From: Polyangia bacterium
GTDB taxonomy: Bacteria; Myxococcota_A; Polyangia; Nannocystales; Nannocystaceae
Assembly: GCA_030429545.1 (NCBI GenBank)
Contig: JAUIFF010000001.1
Coordinates: forward strand, 1,484,823-1,548,822
Direction: 5' to 3'
Length of the DNA: 64,000 nt
Position 1 is the stretch's first letter. Every line of letters begins with the position of its first letter. Of this stretch, positions 1 to 7,575 are shown in pieces. A program made the position numbers and the translations under genes. The notes beneath the pieces were generated by a model. It saw nothing but the letters and a program-made list of their open reading frames with translations, did no database searches and was not told the DNA's origin.

Positions 1-1
1 G

Positions 2-715
2 TTTACCGGCGCACGGCAAGCGCGGGAGGGGCTGTTTGTGCAGGCCAACGGCGGCACCTTGTTGCTCGATGAAATCGGTGAAATGCCGCTGGAGATGCAG
101 CCAAAGCTGTTGCGTGCCCTCCAAGAACGCAAGGTTCGCCCGGTCGGCAGTAATCGCGAAGTCGGCTTCGATGTCCGCTTGCTCGCCGCCACCAACCGCG
201 ACTTAGAGTCGATGGTTGAAGAGCGTGAGTTTCGCGAAGACCTGTTTTATCGGGTGAATGTGGTCCACCTCAAGGTCCCGCCCCTACGAGCCCGTGGCAC
301 CGACATCCTGCGGCTCGCACAACATTTTCTCGATATGTACCGCGAGCGCGATGGCAAGGATGTGCGCAGCCTGTCACCGGCCGCTGCGAAGTGTCTGCTC
401 GAGTACGACTGGCCGGGCAATGTCCGCGAACTCGAAAACGCTATCGAGTGTGCGGTCGCCCTCGCCTGTTACAACGAACTTTCGGTCGACGATCTGCCGG
501 AGAATGTGCGCGCGAGTAAACGCCGAAGGCCCCACGAGCCAGCCGCGGAAAGTGAAACGATCGAGTCGCTTGAAACCATCGAGCGCCGCCATATCGAACG
601 CGTGCTGCAAAAGGTACAGGGCAACAAAACCCAGGCATCGGAGCTACTCGGCATCTCCCGTCGGACGCTCTATCGCAAACTCGAGCGCTACGGGCTCGAC
701 GGCGATGACGATTAG
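2..715 (+). CDS. Sigma-54-dependent response regulator, NtrC type (3' part)
   Basis: Partial gene open to the left edge; 237 residues are visible. The first codons read FTGARQAREGLF, the end of the GAFTGA loop that contacts sigma-54. Walker B follows (GGTLLLDEIGEM), then the R-finger region (LLAATNRDL), the sensor II helix (WPGNVRELENAIE) and a C-terminal Fis-type helix-turn-helix (NKTQASELLGISRRTLYRKL). It would remodel sigma-54 RNA polymerase at distant promoters. Whether the missing N-terminus is a receiver, FHA or GAF domain cannot be seen, so its signal and targets are unknown. The gene ends 13 nt from the stop of the convergent RTX-repeat gene. Confidence 0.95.
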   Translation, partial: FTGARQAREGLFVQANGGTLLLDEIGEMPLEMQPKLLRALQERKVRPVGSNREVGFDVRLLAATNRDLESMVEEREFREDLFYRVNVVHLKVPPLRARGTDILRLAQHFLDMYRERDGKDVRSLSPAAAKCLLEYDWPGNVRELENAIECAVALACYNELSVDDLPENVRASKRRRPHEPAAESETIESLETIERRHIERVLQKVQGNKTQASELLGISRRTLYRKLERYGLDGDDD

Positions 716-728
716 CGGGGTGGTCGGC

Positions 729-1397
729 CTACTCCTCAACCGCGATTTCATTGAGTGCAAGGTCGGCAAACCTGTCCTCACCTGGGCCACCGCGAAACTC
801 GTCGAAGCCGTGGCTGCCAAGGAGAATATCGTCGCCCTCCTCGCCAAACATGCGGTCGTCGCCGTGCTGACCCCAAAGCTCGTCTGAGCCAGCGCCGCCC
901 ATGAGTCGGTCATGGCCCTTTCCGCCGTAGATCATATCCTCGCCGACATCACCGTGGAGTCGGTCGTCTCCACGTCGTCCGCGTAGCTCATCATCGCCTG
1001 GGCCGCCACGCACGAGGTCGTCGCCAGCTTCGCGCAGGTCGTCGCTATCGCCGTCGAGACGATCGTCACCGGGGCCACCAAGGAGGATGTCCGAACCGTC
1101 ATTTCCACGGATTTCGTCGTCGCCGTTTTGGCCGTAAACAAAGTCGTCACCGCCACGGGCAAACACCAAGTCGTCGCCATCACCTGCGAGGATACAGTCG
1201 ACACCTTCGGTGCCGAACAACACATCGTCGTCGTGGGTCCCGCGAATGATATTCGCGTCTTCGGGGCAAAGCTCGGTACTCGCCAACAGTGGTGACACGG
1301 CGATCACACAAATCAGTGCGGTAGCGGCCACACACGCGATTCGAATGAGAGGGGTTGAAAGTCTGGGTTTTTTCAGTTTTGATTTCGATCTGTCCAT
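729..1397 (-). CDS. Secreted RTX-type calcium-binding repeat protein
   Basis: 222 residues. A basic start and hydrophobic stretch (about residues 18-40) form a signal peptide or membrane anchor. From about residue 50 to 210 the protein is glycine/aspartate nonapeptide repeats of the GGxGxDxxx type (for example GGPGDDRLDGD and GGAGSDELWG), which fold as calcium-filled beta-rolls in hemolysin-type proteins. There is no catalytic or toxin domain, so it is probably a structural or adhesive extracellular protein. A Sec-like N-terminus is unlike classical type I secreted RTX proteins. It lies 54 bp downstream of the coiled-coil lipoprotein gene on the same strand and may share its transcript. Confidence 0.85.
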   Translation of the reverse strand: MDRSKSKLKKPRLSTPLIRIACVAATALICVIAVSPLLASTELCPEDANIIRGTHDDDVLFGTEGVDCILAGDGDDLVFARGGDDFVYGQNGDDEIRGNDGSDILLGGPGDDRLDGDSDDLREAGDDLVRGGPGDDELRGRRGDDRLHGDVGEDMIYGGKGHDRLMGGAGSDELWGQHGDDRMFGEEGDDILLGSHGFDEFRGGPGEDRFADLALNEIAVEE

Positions 1398-1451
1398 ACT
1401 TGAATTTAAAGCAAGAACTGTTCCAACTCTGGCTCAAGTGTCGTCACAGCA

Positions 1452-1934
1452 TTACTCGAAGGCATCAGCTGCCTTTTTGGCTGCGGCTTCGAGGTGGGTG
1501 AGTGACTGGTTGAGGTCCTCGCGGGCTTCGGCTGCTTCGGCGGCAGCCTCCTGCTTGGCCTTTTCAAAGTCTGCCTGCGCCTGTTTGTATTCGGCGCGTG
1601 CCTGGGCTAGCTGCTCGCGCGTAGCCTCCTTGACATCTGCACCGGCCGCCTCGGCCTTTTGTTCGAGCTTGTCCAAGTCCTGCTTGACAGCAGCCAGCCG
1701 CGCCTCGGCTTTTTGGCCCCATTCGTCGAGCTTTCCATCGACGTCTTTGGCCGCCTGCTTGAGCTCCTTCTCGGTCTGCTCAGCGACAGCACGGCCTGCT
1801 TGACCGCCGGCCTCAAGCGCCGCTTGGGCGTGCTCACCCGCCTCTTTGGCTTTGTCTTGAGACTCGGCATTGCAGCCGAAAAGGCTGGCAACGAGCAATG
1901 CGCAAATTGGGTAGAAAGTAGCTTTGGTATGCAT
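1452..1934 (-). CDS. Coiled-coil lipoprotein
   Basis: 160 residues. The signal peptide ends in a lipobox (VASLFGC), with Cys21 as the expected lipidated residue. The rest is Ala/Glu/Lys-rich heptad sequence (residues 24-160) predicted to be one long coiled coil. The start is supported by AGGA in the leader, about nine bases before the ATG. The leader shares a 14-base stretch with that of the small membrane protein gene starting at 3054. Probably an envelope spacer or stress-type lipoprotein; no specific function can be assigned. Confidence 0.85.
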   Translation of the reverse strand: MHTKATFYPICALLVASLFGCNAESQDKAKEAGEHAQAALEAGGQAGRAVAEQTEKELKQAAKDVDGKLDEWGQKAEARLAAVKQDLDKLEQKAEAAGADVKEATREQLAQARAEYKQAQADFEKAKQEAAAEAAEAREDLNQSLTHLEAAAKKAADAFE

Positions 1935-2013
1935 GTTGTTGGGTCCTTTGTGGTTGTTGTGGGTTGCCCACTATTCGCTCGTTGGGCAACTTTGAGTTTC
2001 GTGAATTGACAAA

Positions 2014-2031
2014 GCCCGCACGGTCGCGGGC
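2014..2031 (-). terminator. Possible hairpin terminator after the proline-rich gene
   Basis: GCCCGC and GCGGGC form a perfect 6-bp stem with a 6-nt loop. Read on the minus strand it is followed by TTT. It sits 25 bp downstream of the stop of the 2056-2241 gene and before the lipoprotein gene, so it may end or attenuate that transcript. Confidence 0.45.
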
Positions 2032-2055
2032 ACTGTGGCTCGCCGTCGATTGAGG

Positions 2056-2241
2056 TCAGTCTGGTAACTTGATCTTTTCGGGCTTGGGTGGCGGGGTTTC
2101 GTGGGGAACATTCGCCGGCACCGGGTCTTGCACGCCCGGAGCCTCGGTTGGCGGCCGTCTAGGCGCCTCCCGAGCCGGGGGCGATGGGGCTTCGAGCGGT
2201 GTGTTTGGCAGTGTCCGGGGGTTAGAAAGTTGTAGTGTCAT
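2056..2241 (-). CDS. Small proline-rich protein
   Basis: 61 residues from the preferred start. Two ATGs lie six bases apart; the second has GGAG at a good 6-base spacing while the first abuts the GGAG, so the second is chosen. About a third of the residues are proline, with PP and PRxP patterns, few hydrophobic residues and a Lys-rich end (KPEKIKLPD). It is likely disordered. It lies 98 bp downstream of the CBS-domain gene on the same strand. No family is recognised; the clear ribosome binding site is the main support. Confidence 0.55.
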   Translation of the reverse strand: MTLQLSNPRTLPNTPLEAPSPPAREAPRRPPTEAPGVQDPVPANVPHETPPPKPEKIKLPD

Positions 2242-2339
2242 TTGCATCTCCTACCTAGGGTCGCGTGGTGGCGTGGTGGCGTGAGGCTCGACTGCCCGCG
2301 GAGGACCAGTCGATTTCGCCAAAATGGTGTGTATGCCCG

Positions 2340-2831
2340 CTAGAGGGCAACCCGTACATCGCTGTCGACAGCACTGAGATACAGCGGGGACTCGCGGTAT
2401 TCGGGTTGTACACGCAGGGCTTGGGTCATGGCGCTGAGAAACTCGCGACGTCCGACACTCCCAACGGCAACACCGGTACGTACCACCGGCAACCACCGGT
2501 AGGGCTTGTGGGCGAACACATTGGCGATCGTCAAAAAGCTGACGTCTTCTGTCAACGAGAACACGTCGCGACTCATGATGTCGCCAACCGTCGCCAACGG
2601 CACGCGGTTGACGAGGGGTTGGATCAACGCCGCGATACAGTCTTTTTCGGTCACAACCCCCATCAGCATGCCGTACTGGTCGACCACGCACGCGCCTTCA
2701 AGTTGGTACTCGACAATGAGATTGGCGGCCTCGTTGGCATCCATCTCAGGTGTGAGTAGAGGTTGATCACGCCGCATAATGTCGCCCGCGCACATCATCG
2801 TCATATTGTTATCGCTATGGAGTGTCTTCAT
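2340..2831 (-). CDS. CBS-pair domain protein
   Basis: 163 residues. Two CBS motifs are visible: residues about 14-75 (DIMRRDQPLLTPEMDANEAA ... GVVTEKDCI) and 80-140 (DIMSRDVFSLTEDVSFLTIA ... RWLPVV). CBS pairs bind adenosine nucleotides and act as energy or ionic sensors. No fused effector domain is present, so it would act by contact with a partner. The start at MKTLHSDNN is chosen because AGGAG precedes it at proper spacing. It lies 43 bp after a tail-anchored peptide gene, in the same direction. Confidence 0.88.
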   Translation of the reverse strand: MKTLHSDNNMTMMCAGDIMRRDQPLLTPEMDANEAANLIVEYQLEGACVVDQYGMLMGVVTEKDCIAALIQPLVNRVPLATVGDIMSRDVFSLTEDVSFLTIANVFAHKPYRWLPVVRTGVAVGSVGRREFLSAMTQALRVQPEYRESPLYLSAVDSDVRVAL

Positions 2832-2874
2832 ATCAAAAGCTCCTTTGTAAATCGTTGGGGGTTGGGTTGGTGCG

Positions 2875-3054
2875 CTAGACCGCGATGGCGACAAACAGGA
2901 GGATGCACACCGCGAGGATGCTGAACACCCAAATCGCTAGGCGAAGGGCGCGGCGTTGCTGGTCGACACGTAATGGGCCGGCGGGCACATGTTTTGGTTC
3001 GGGTACGTTGGCCCCGGGGCGAACGTCGGAGAGTGGGTAAACTGGGTAAATCAT
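2875..3054 (-). CDS. Small tail-anchored membrane protein
   Basis: 59 residues. A polar N-terminus (residues 1-36) is followed by one hydrophobic helix at the C-terminus (about 38-59, LAIWVFSILAVCILLFVAIA). The start at MIYPVYPL is supported by AGGA nine bases upstream, within a leader identical over 14 bases to that of the lipoprotein gene starting at 1934. It is first in a short minus-strand run with the CBS-pair gene 43 bp downstream. A membrane partner of the CBS protein is possible but not shown. Confidence 0.65.
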   Translation of the reverse strand: MIYPVYPLSDVRPGANVPEPKHVPAGPLRVDQQRRALRLAIWVFSILAVCILLFVAIAV

Positions 3055-3431
3055 TGTTGGGTCCTTTCGTTGCTTCCTTTCGTGTGCACCTGACATCAAC
3101 GACGAAGTGCACGGCTTTGTGTTATGTACAAGCACAAACCACTCCAACACTTCAAATATATGAATTTACTAGATTTTCAAACTGATTCTTTTGCGTGCCG
3201 ACCAGCCGACGACATCTCGCGCGTGTTGTTTTGACACGCCGTGTCGATTCGTCGCTCCGGTTTTGCCCCCCGAACGCAGGTCTTGTTGGCGACAAGTAAA
3301 TTGTATGAGCATGTTCCTTGCCCAACCCGCCAGGTTGCGGCTACTGCGTGCCACGTAACGTGTATGAGCAATATATTTGAGCCAACTTTTCGCCAACGCA
3401 GGGTGATGCCCGAAACACCGACGGAGCAAGC
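3055..3431. other. Non-coding gap upstream of the tail-anchored gene
   Basis: 377 bp between the stop of the 3432-4061 gene and the start of the small membrane protein. It is locally AT-rich (3120-3190), as expected for a promoter. TGTATGAGCA occurs twice, near 3303 and 3360. No convincing gene is seen. Confidence 0.5.
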
Positions 3432-4061
3432 TTAGTCGTCCAACCAGGCTCGTAGTTCACGCAGGTGAGCTTTGAGGGCACGCGGCATCGGTTTGCGGCG
3501 CGCCATTGTCGCGACCAACTCACGCACGACGTCCCGACATCCGAGGCTTTGGGCAAACTCCGCGAGTTCCTCTTGGAACGGGTGGATCCATGGGCTCTCT
3601 CGGTCTTGCAAGGCCGCTGCCCGTGCCGTGAGCTGGCGGTAGCGAGTCTCGAAGTTGTTCGGATCTTCGCGGTAGGCGTGACGAAGTAAGCACTGAGTTG
3701 TGTGCTCGACCCAGTGCCTGTCGCTCACAGCCTCCGGGTGGGCTGCGTAGTCATCGAGTATTGCGTGGAGCAGTGGCAGGGCCTCGCCGACGTGCCCGGC
3801 CTCGAATAGAGATGTCGCCGCCCGGTTACGTTCCGCTCGCCACGGCACACCGGTTTGCTCGGCACGCCGCCAAGCCGCCTCAAATAGCAGGTACGCTGCG
3901 TAATACTGTTTGCGGTCGAGTCGCCAGAAGGCTTTTGAGCTCAGCTGCTCGGCCGAGAATGCCTCGGGAGATTTGCCAGCGAGAAGTTGGTCGAGGGTCA
4001 CTTCATGAGTATACACAAATCCCGGGCGATGACCGAAGCGGTGACTGCCCGCGGGACTCAC
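3432..4061 (-). CDS. Hypothetical helical (TPR-like) protein
   Basis: 209 residues, strongly helical, with TPR-like stretches (KQYYAAYLLFEAAWRRAEQTG and AGHVGEALPLLHAILDDYAA, about residues 50-110). No signal peptide or membrane segment, so it is probably cytoplasmic. Its GTG start overlaps the stop of the upstream lipoprotein gene as GTGA, indicating translational coupling. No catalytic motif is seen; function unknown. Confidence 0.7.
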   Translation of the reverse strand: MSPAGSHRFGHRPGFVYTHEVTLDQLLAGKSPEAFSAEQLSSKAFWRLDRKQYYAAYLLFEAAWRRAEQTGVPWRAERNRAATSLFEAGHVGEALPLLHAILDDYAAHPEAVSDRHWVEHTTQCLLRHAYREDPNNFETRYRQLTARAAALQDRESPWIHPFQEELAEFAQSLGCRDVVRELVATMARRKPMPRALKAHLRELRAWLDD

Positions 4062-4708
4062 TCGCTCGACTTGGTTGTGATCTCCTCTTTGATGATCTTG
4101 GTCGACCGGGCGTAGGCAGTCCGCAGCTCGTCACGGTACTTCGTCGCCTGTTCGATCTGTGTCGACAGCTTTTGCGCGAGGGTCCCGTTGTCGTCATCCA
4201 TCTCTTTGTAGTGTTGGTCCCAGGCGTCGTAGTGGCGAATCGCGTCGATGAGCAACGGCTCGACCACCAACATATGCATCGCGTGCCCGTCTTCTGCGCT
4301 GAGATTGGCCTCAAAGCTGTGCAGTTCGTCAAGCAGGCGCCGCTCCATCTCGCCGAGCTTCATGTGGGTCAGGTAACCGCGCTCGAAGTCGTCGTGATAC
4401 TGCACGGCGGCATAGTGTTGATCGGTTTTCTGAATTTCGCCCCAGCGCTGGTCGTACCACGCCTTGGCCTCTTGCGAGCTATTCGCGGGCTGCGGCCCAG
4501 GTGCGGCCATGTACGCGTCGAACGCGGCATTGCCATCGGCCCACCCCTGCTCTGCCTTAGCTGCCTCTCCGGCCAGATAGTCGTTGAACTCTCCCTTGGC
4601 CTCCTGATACTCCGCCGACGCGCGGGCAACCTCCTTGGCATTTTGCTTCATTTGCGCACATGCGCAAAAACTCAGGGACGTACACACTACTACGATAACG
4701 CGCTTCAT
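4058..4708 (-). CDS. Lipoprotein, helical
   Basis: 216 residues starting at MKRVIVVVCTSLSFCAC, a short lipoprotein signal with the modified cysteine at about residue 15 or 17. The mature part is helical and charged with no recognised domain. The start is chosen for the signal peptide; no strong ribosome site is seen. The frame stays open far upstream, but that sequence overlaps the divergent amidohydrolase gene and is antisense. It is coupled by a 4-nt GTGA overlap to the TPR-like gene. Confidence 0.75.
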   Translation of the reverse strand: MKRVIVVVCTSLSFCACAQMKQNAKEVARASAEYQEAKGEFNDYLAGEAAKAEQGWADGNAAFDAYMAAPGPQPANSSQEAKAWYDQRWGEIQKTDQHYAAVQYHDDFERGYLTHMKLGEMERRLLDELHSFEANLSAEDGHAMHMLVVEPLLIDAIRHYDAWDQHYKEMDDDNGTLAQKLSTQIEQATKYRDELRTAYARSTKIIKEEITTKSSE

Positions 4709-5002
4709 GGCGGGGATGGTATCAGCAAAACTGTCTCTCCGAGGACATGCCCCAAGAGACATATCACTCATCGATTCCCGCGTCAGAATTGATGGTCCGG
4801 ATGTATAGGCGCGGATTTTTTCCGCGACACTTGCCCGGCCAAACAGCCCCCCAAGTTTGCGGAAGGGGGAGGTTGTATCACTGTCAAAAGCGAAGGCCTT
4901 CGCCCACAATGCTGGCACTTCACCCCATGCAATTTTCAACCTGCGAACCTGCTTGCAAGGCACAAAAATTCGCTGAAAACAGGTTGGTACTACTGGCTCC
5001 AC

Positions 5003-6079
5003 GTGGTGTACTCCCGCTCGGTGTCCCGACCACGGCTCCCCACACGAAGACCCTCCCTGCCCGGCATGGGTCAGCTCCTCATACTTGTCGCTAGCGTCAC
5101 GACGGGGTGCAAAGCCGACTCTCTCGGGACGGAGATCGACGGCGAACGGGTGCCGGTGATCGACATGCACCTGCACACCGGGGAGTGGGACAGCGTCGGG
5201 TTTGCCTCGCAGGAGTTCATTGCCGGGAACTTGCCGTTTCCGATCAACCTCAACCCCGAAAAGTCTGGCAACCAGATCCTCGCGCCCGAGGGCATTGTCG
5301 ACGAGCTCGACAAAGCCGGCGTAAGTCGCGGGGTGCTGCTTGCCGTATATGCCCCCCGGACCGTGGGCGTGACCACAAACGAGCAAGTTATCGACAATGT
5401 CGCGCAGTTCCCCGACCGCCTGTGGGGGCTGGCCAGCGTCCGGGTCGATCGCTGGAATGACGACCGCGAACCCCAGCTCGCGGCCCTGCGCGAAGCACTC
5501 GAGTCGCCGGGGATAATCGGGGTCAAACTTGCCCACCCGCACATGCACTTTCGCATGGACGACTCCGCCTACTACGGGATCTACGAGGTCGCCGGTGAGT
5601 TGGCAAAGCCTGTGTATCTACATACAGGTACAAGCCCGTTTCCAGGAACGTCCCCGGAGCCGCCGTACACCGATCCGCGCTACCTCGAAGATGCGATCCA
5701 GAGCTTTCCCGAAACGATTTTTATCCTCGGCCACCTCGGTTTTGACGCCGCCAACAAACGTCATGCGGGCCTCGCTGCCTGCGTTGACCTGGCCTCAACC
5801 TATCCCAACGTCTACCTCGAAGCCTCGGCCCTCGGCTCAAAAAACTCCGACCCAACCGGTGAGATCCTGCGGGAGGGGTTTGTCGCCATTCGTGAGGCAG
5901 GCGTGGTCGACCGCCTGATCTACGGAAGCGATGGCCCGCAGAGTCCGGGCTTTGTCAACGACTACCTCAATCGTACCCTCATTGCACTCGACAGTGCCGG
6001 CTATGATCTCAATGAGCAACGTGCTGTGTTGGCCGGCAACTTCGCCCGAGTGTTTGGTGTGGAGGTTCCCAAGCTGTGA
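5003..6079 (+). CDS. Amidohydrolase-family lipoprotein (TIM-barrel metal hydrolase)
   Basis: 358 residues. An Arg-rich start, hydrophobic stretch and Cys at about 36 (LVASVTTGC) suggest a lipoprotein signal; a later ATG at 5066 would remove the basic residues, so the longer start is kept with doubt. The rest matches Amidohydro_2: metal-binding DMHLHTG early, then KLAHPHMH, YLHTG, ILGHLGF and the late YGSDGP Asp motif, ending LAGNFARVFGV. Such enzymes hydrolyse or decarboxylate small cyclic or aromatic substrates; the substrate here is unknown. It heads a three-gene chain joined by GTGA overlaps. Confidence 0.85.
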   Translation: MVYSRSVSRPRLPTRRPSLPGMGQLLILVASVTTGCKADSLGTEIDGERVPVIDMHLHTGEWDSVGFASQEFIAGNLPFPINLNPEKSGNQILAPEGIVDELDKAGVSRGVLLAVYAPRTVGVTTNEQVIDNVAQFPDRLWGLASVRVDRWNDDREPQLAALREALESPGIIGVKLAHPHMHFRMDDSAYYGIYEVAGELAKPVYLHTGTSPFPGTSPEPPYTDPRYLEDAIQSFPETIFILGHLGFDAANKRHAGLAACVDLASTYPNVYLEASALGSKNSDPTGEILREGFVAIREAGVVDRLIYGSDGPQSPGFVNDYLNRTLIALDSAGYDLNEQRAVLAGNFARVFGVEVPKL

Positions 6080-6801
6080 CGTTTTGGTGGTTGTTGAGCG
6101 TGGGACTTTTGCTGGTCGAAAACCCGACCGCGGAAGCTGAAACATCCGCGACGCCCGAACCTGTAACTGCCGATGAAAGTGGACACGGCGACCGCGACAA
6201 CCCGCGCACACGATTTCTCGAGTCGGCCCCCTTTGACCTCGCCGGCGGCGGAGCACGACCCGGGCGCTGGGGCGTGGAGTTGTCGGGCGGGTGGCCCTGG
6301 TCCCGGCTGCGGGCACAGGTTGGGTTGGCGCACGGGCTCACACCATTGCTCGAGTTTGAGACAGCCCTCGGCCGCCGATTTCGGCCGGCAATCGGCCTCG
6401 GCCTGCGCTGGGTCGATCGCCCGCATGTGCGACTGACCGGCGAGGTCCTGCTTGGGTGGCTGTTTGTTCCGGTGCCAGAGCTGAAAAAGCGCGGCCCCCA
6501 GGGAGAGCTGCGGATCCGTCTCGCGTTTCCGGTTCGCCGCGTTGCCCCATACCTGACCCTTGGAACACGCCATACACTGCTCACCGATCGCCTGACAATC
6601 GAGCGAGCAACAGGCCCGGAAGTCAGCCGGAGTTACCGTCACAACTGGACAGGGTGGGCAACCGTGGGCTTGGTGGTGGCGATCACCGAGCATGTCGGGA
6701 TTGATTTGGGCATCGACTACCCCTGGGTCGACGCGCCGACCCTGCCGATACCTGGGTTTCACGGGGGACTGATGTTTGGCGGCTTTGGGAGGCGCAGGTG
6801 A
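6076..6801 (+). CDS. Barrel-like envelope protein, unknown
   Basis: 241 residues with a GTG start overlapping the amidohydrolase stop (GTGA). An N-terminal hydrophobic segment (residues 2-15) looks like a signal peptide. From about residue 60 to the end, alternating hydrophobic/polar strands with Gly and aromatic residues (LTGEVLLGWLFVPV, APYLTLGTRH, WATVGLVVAI) suggest an outer-membrane beta-barrel of about eight strands. No named family is recognised. Coupling to the lipoprotein enzyme before and the lipoprotein after it suggests a shared envelope role. Confidence 0.75.
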   Translation: MTFWWLLSVGLLLVENPTAEAETSATPEPVTADESGHGDRDNPRTRFLESAPFDLAGGGARPGRWGVELSGGWPWSRLRAQVGLAHGLTPLLEFETALGRRFRPAIGLGLRWVDRPHVRLTGEVLLGWLFVPVPELKKRGPQGELRIRLAFPVRRVAPYLTLGTRHTLLTDRLTIERATGPEVSRSYRHNWTGWATVGLVVAITEHVGIDLGIDYPWVDAPTLPIPGFHGGLMFGGFGRRR

Positions 6802-7256
6802 ACCAGCACAACACTTTTGGATTGGCTGTTGGCCTGTTGCTCGCGACCAGTTGTATCAACAACGATGTCGTCCTATTTGAGACAGAACTTGTGGCGAGCG
6901 TCGGCTATCTCCAAGCTTTCGACCAGCCGGCAACCCTCCACATTGAGGTCCATCACGCCGAATTTGGCGGTCCTGTGCCCCATGCCCTCGGCCTGATCGC
7001 TAGCTTTGAAGTCGAAGGCGAAACCCGAGCCCCAGACAGTTGGCGCGAAACAATACTTGTCCCCACCGAAGAGGGCGAAGGCCTGGTGGTGTACGCCTGG
7101 CTCGACCTCGACAACGACGGTGTGCTGTGCGGCCTCAACGGGGCTGGGAACGAGCCGGTCGGGTTGATCAAACTCGCTGAATTTCCCAGCCACAACCTCG
7201 AGTTTGAGTTGCTGCTCGATGGCGTTTGCCTGGGCCCGGAGCGCCTGTACCCATAG
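6798..7256 (+). CDS. Lipoprotein, unknown function
   Basis: 152 residues, GTG start within a GTGA overlap with the preceding gene. Signal peptide with lipobox-like ATSC, Cys at about 19. The mature part is beta-rich and contains a DLDNDGVLCG segment resembling an EF-hand-type calcium loop (around residue 109). Third gene of the 5003-7256 chain. No family recognised. Confidence 0.75.
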   Translation: MNQHNTFGLAVGLLLATSCINNDVVLFETELVASVGYLQAFDQPATLHIEVHHAEFGGPVPHALGLIASFEVEGETRAPDSWRETILVPTEEGEGLVVYAWLDLDNDGVLCGLNGAGNEPVGLIKLAEFPSHNLEFELLLDGVCLGPERLYP

Positions 7257-7304
7257 CGCGATGCACTGTCAGCTCGCACCAAATCGTGCCCTAGTATCCA
7301 GCGG

Positions 7305-7547
7305 ATGAAACGGCTCTCGTTTCCCCGCCTCGCCGCGACGAACATACTTCCAAATGTTGCCACAACCCCAGCCCTGGTTGTGCGCCAGGCCGCAGACGGC
7401 CGAGTTGATATCACTGCGTGGCTCGAACCAAAGTTGCTGGTGCAACAAATGCGCAGTGCTCTCAACTTTCAACTGTATCGGACCCTTCGCCGCGCAGGTA
7501 TCGAGCCGCAACCGGCTGACGAGCGACCACCCGTTGTGCGCGGTTAG
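7305..7547 (+). CDS. Small hypothetical protein
   Basis: 80 residues, 48 bp after the preceding lipoprotein. The segment VDITAWLEPKLLVQQMRSAL followed by TLRRAGIEPQ resembles the C-terminal cytoplasmic end of MscS-type channels (strand, helix, 'aGIEiP'), but the channel part is absent. It may be a real small gene, a broken-channel relic or chance. No strong ribosome binding site is seen. Confidence 0.4.
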   Translation: MKRLSFPRLAATNILPNVATTPALVVRQAADGRVDITAWLEPKLLVQQMRSALNFQLYRTLRRAGIEPQPADERPPVVRG

Positions 7548-7575
7548 CCCGACGACGAACCGCTATTGAGTTTAG

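Noticed and set aside
3169..3429. Minus-strand open frame in the 3055-3431 gap
   Set aside because: No ribosome site or family feature; probably chance.
4709..5548. Long upstream extension of the lipoprotein frame on the minus strand
   Set aside because: It overlaps the amidohydrolase gene in antisense; the lipoprotein signal at 4708 marks the real start.
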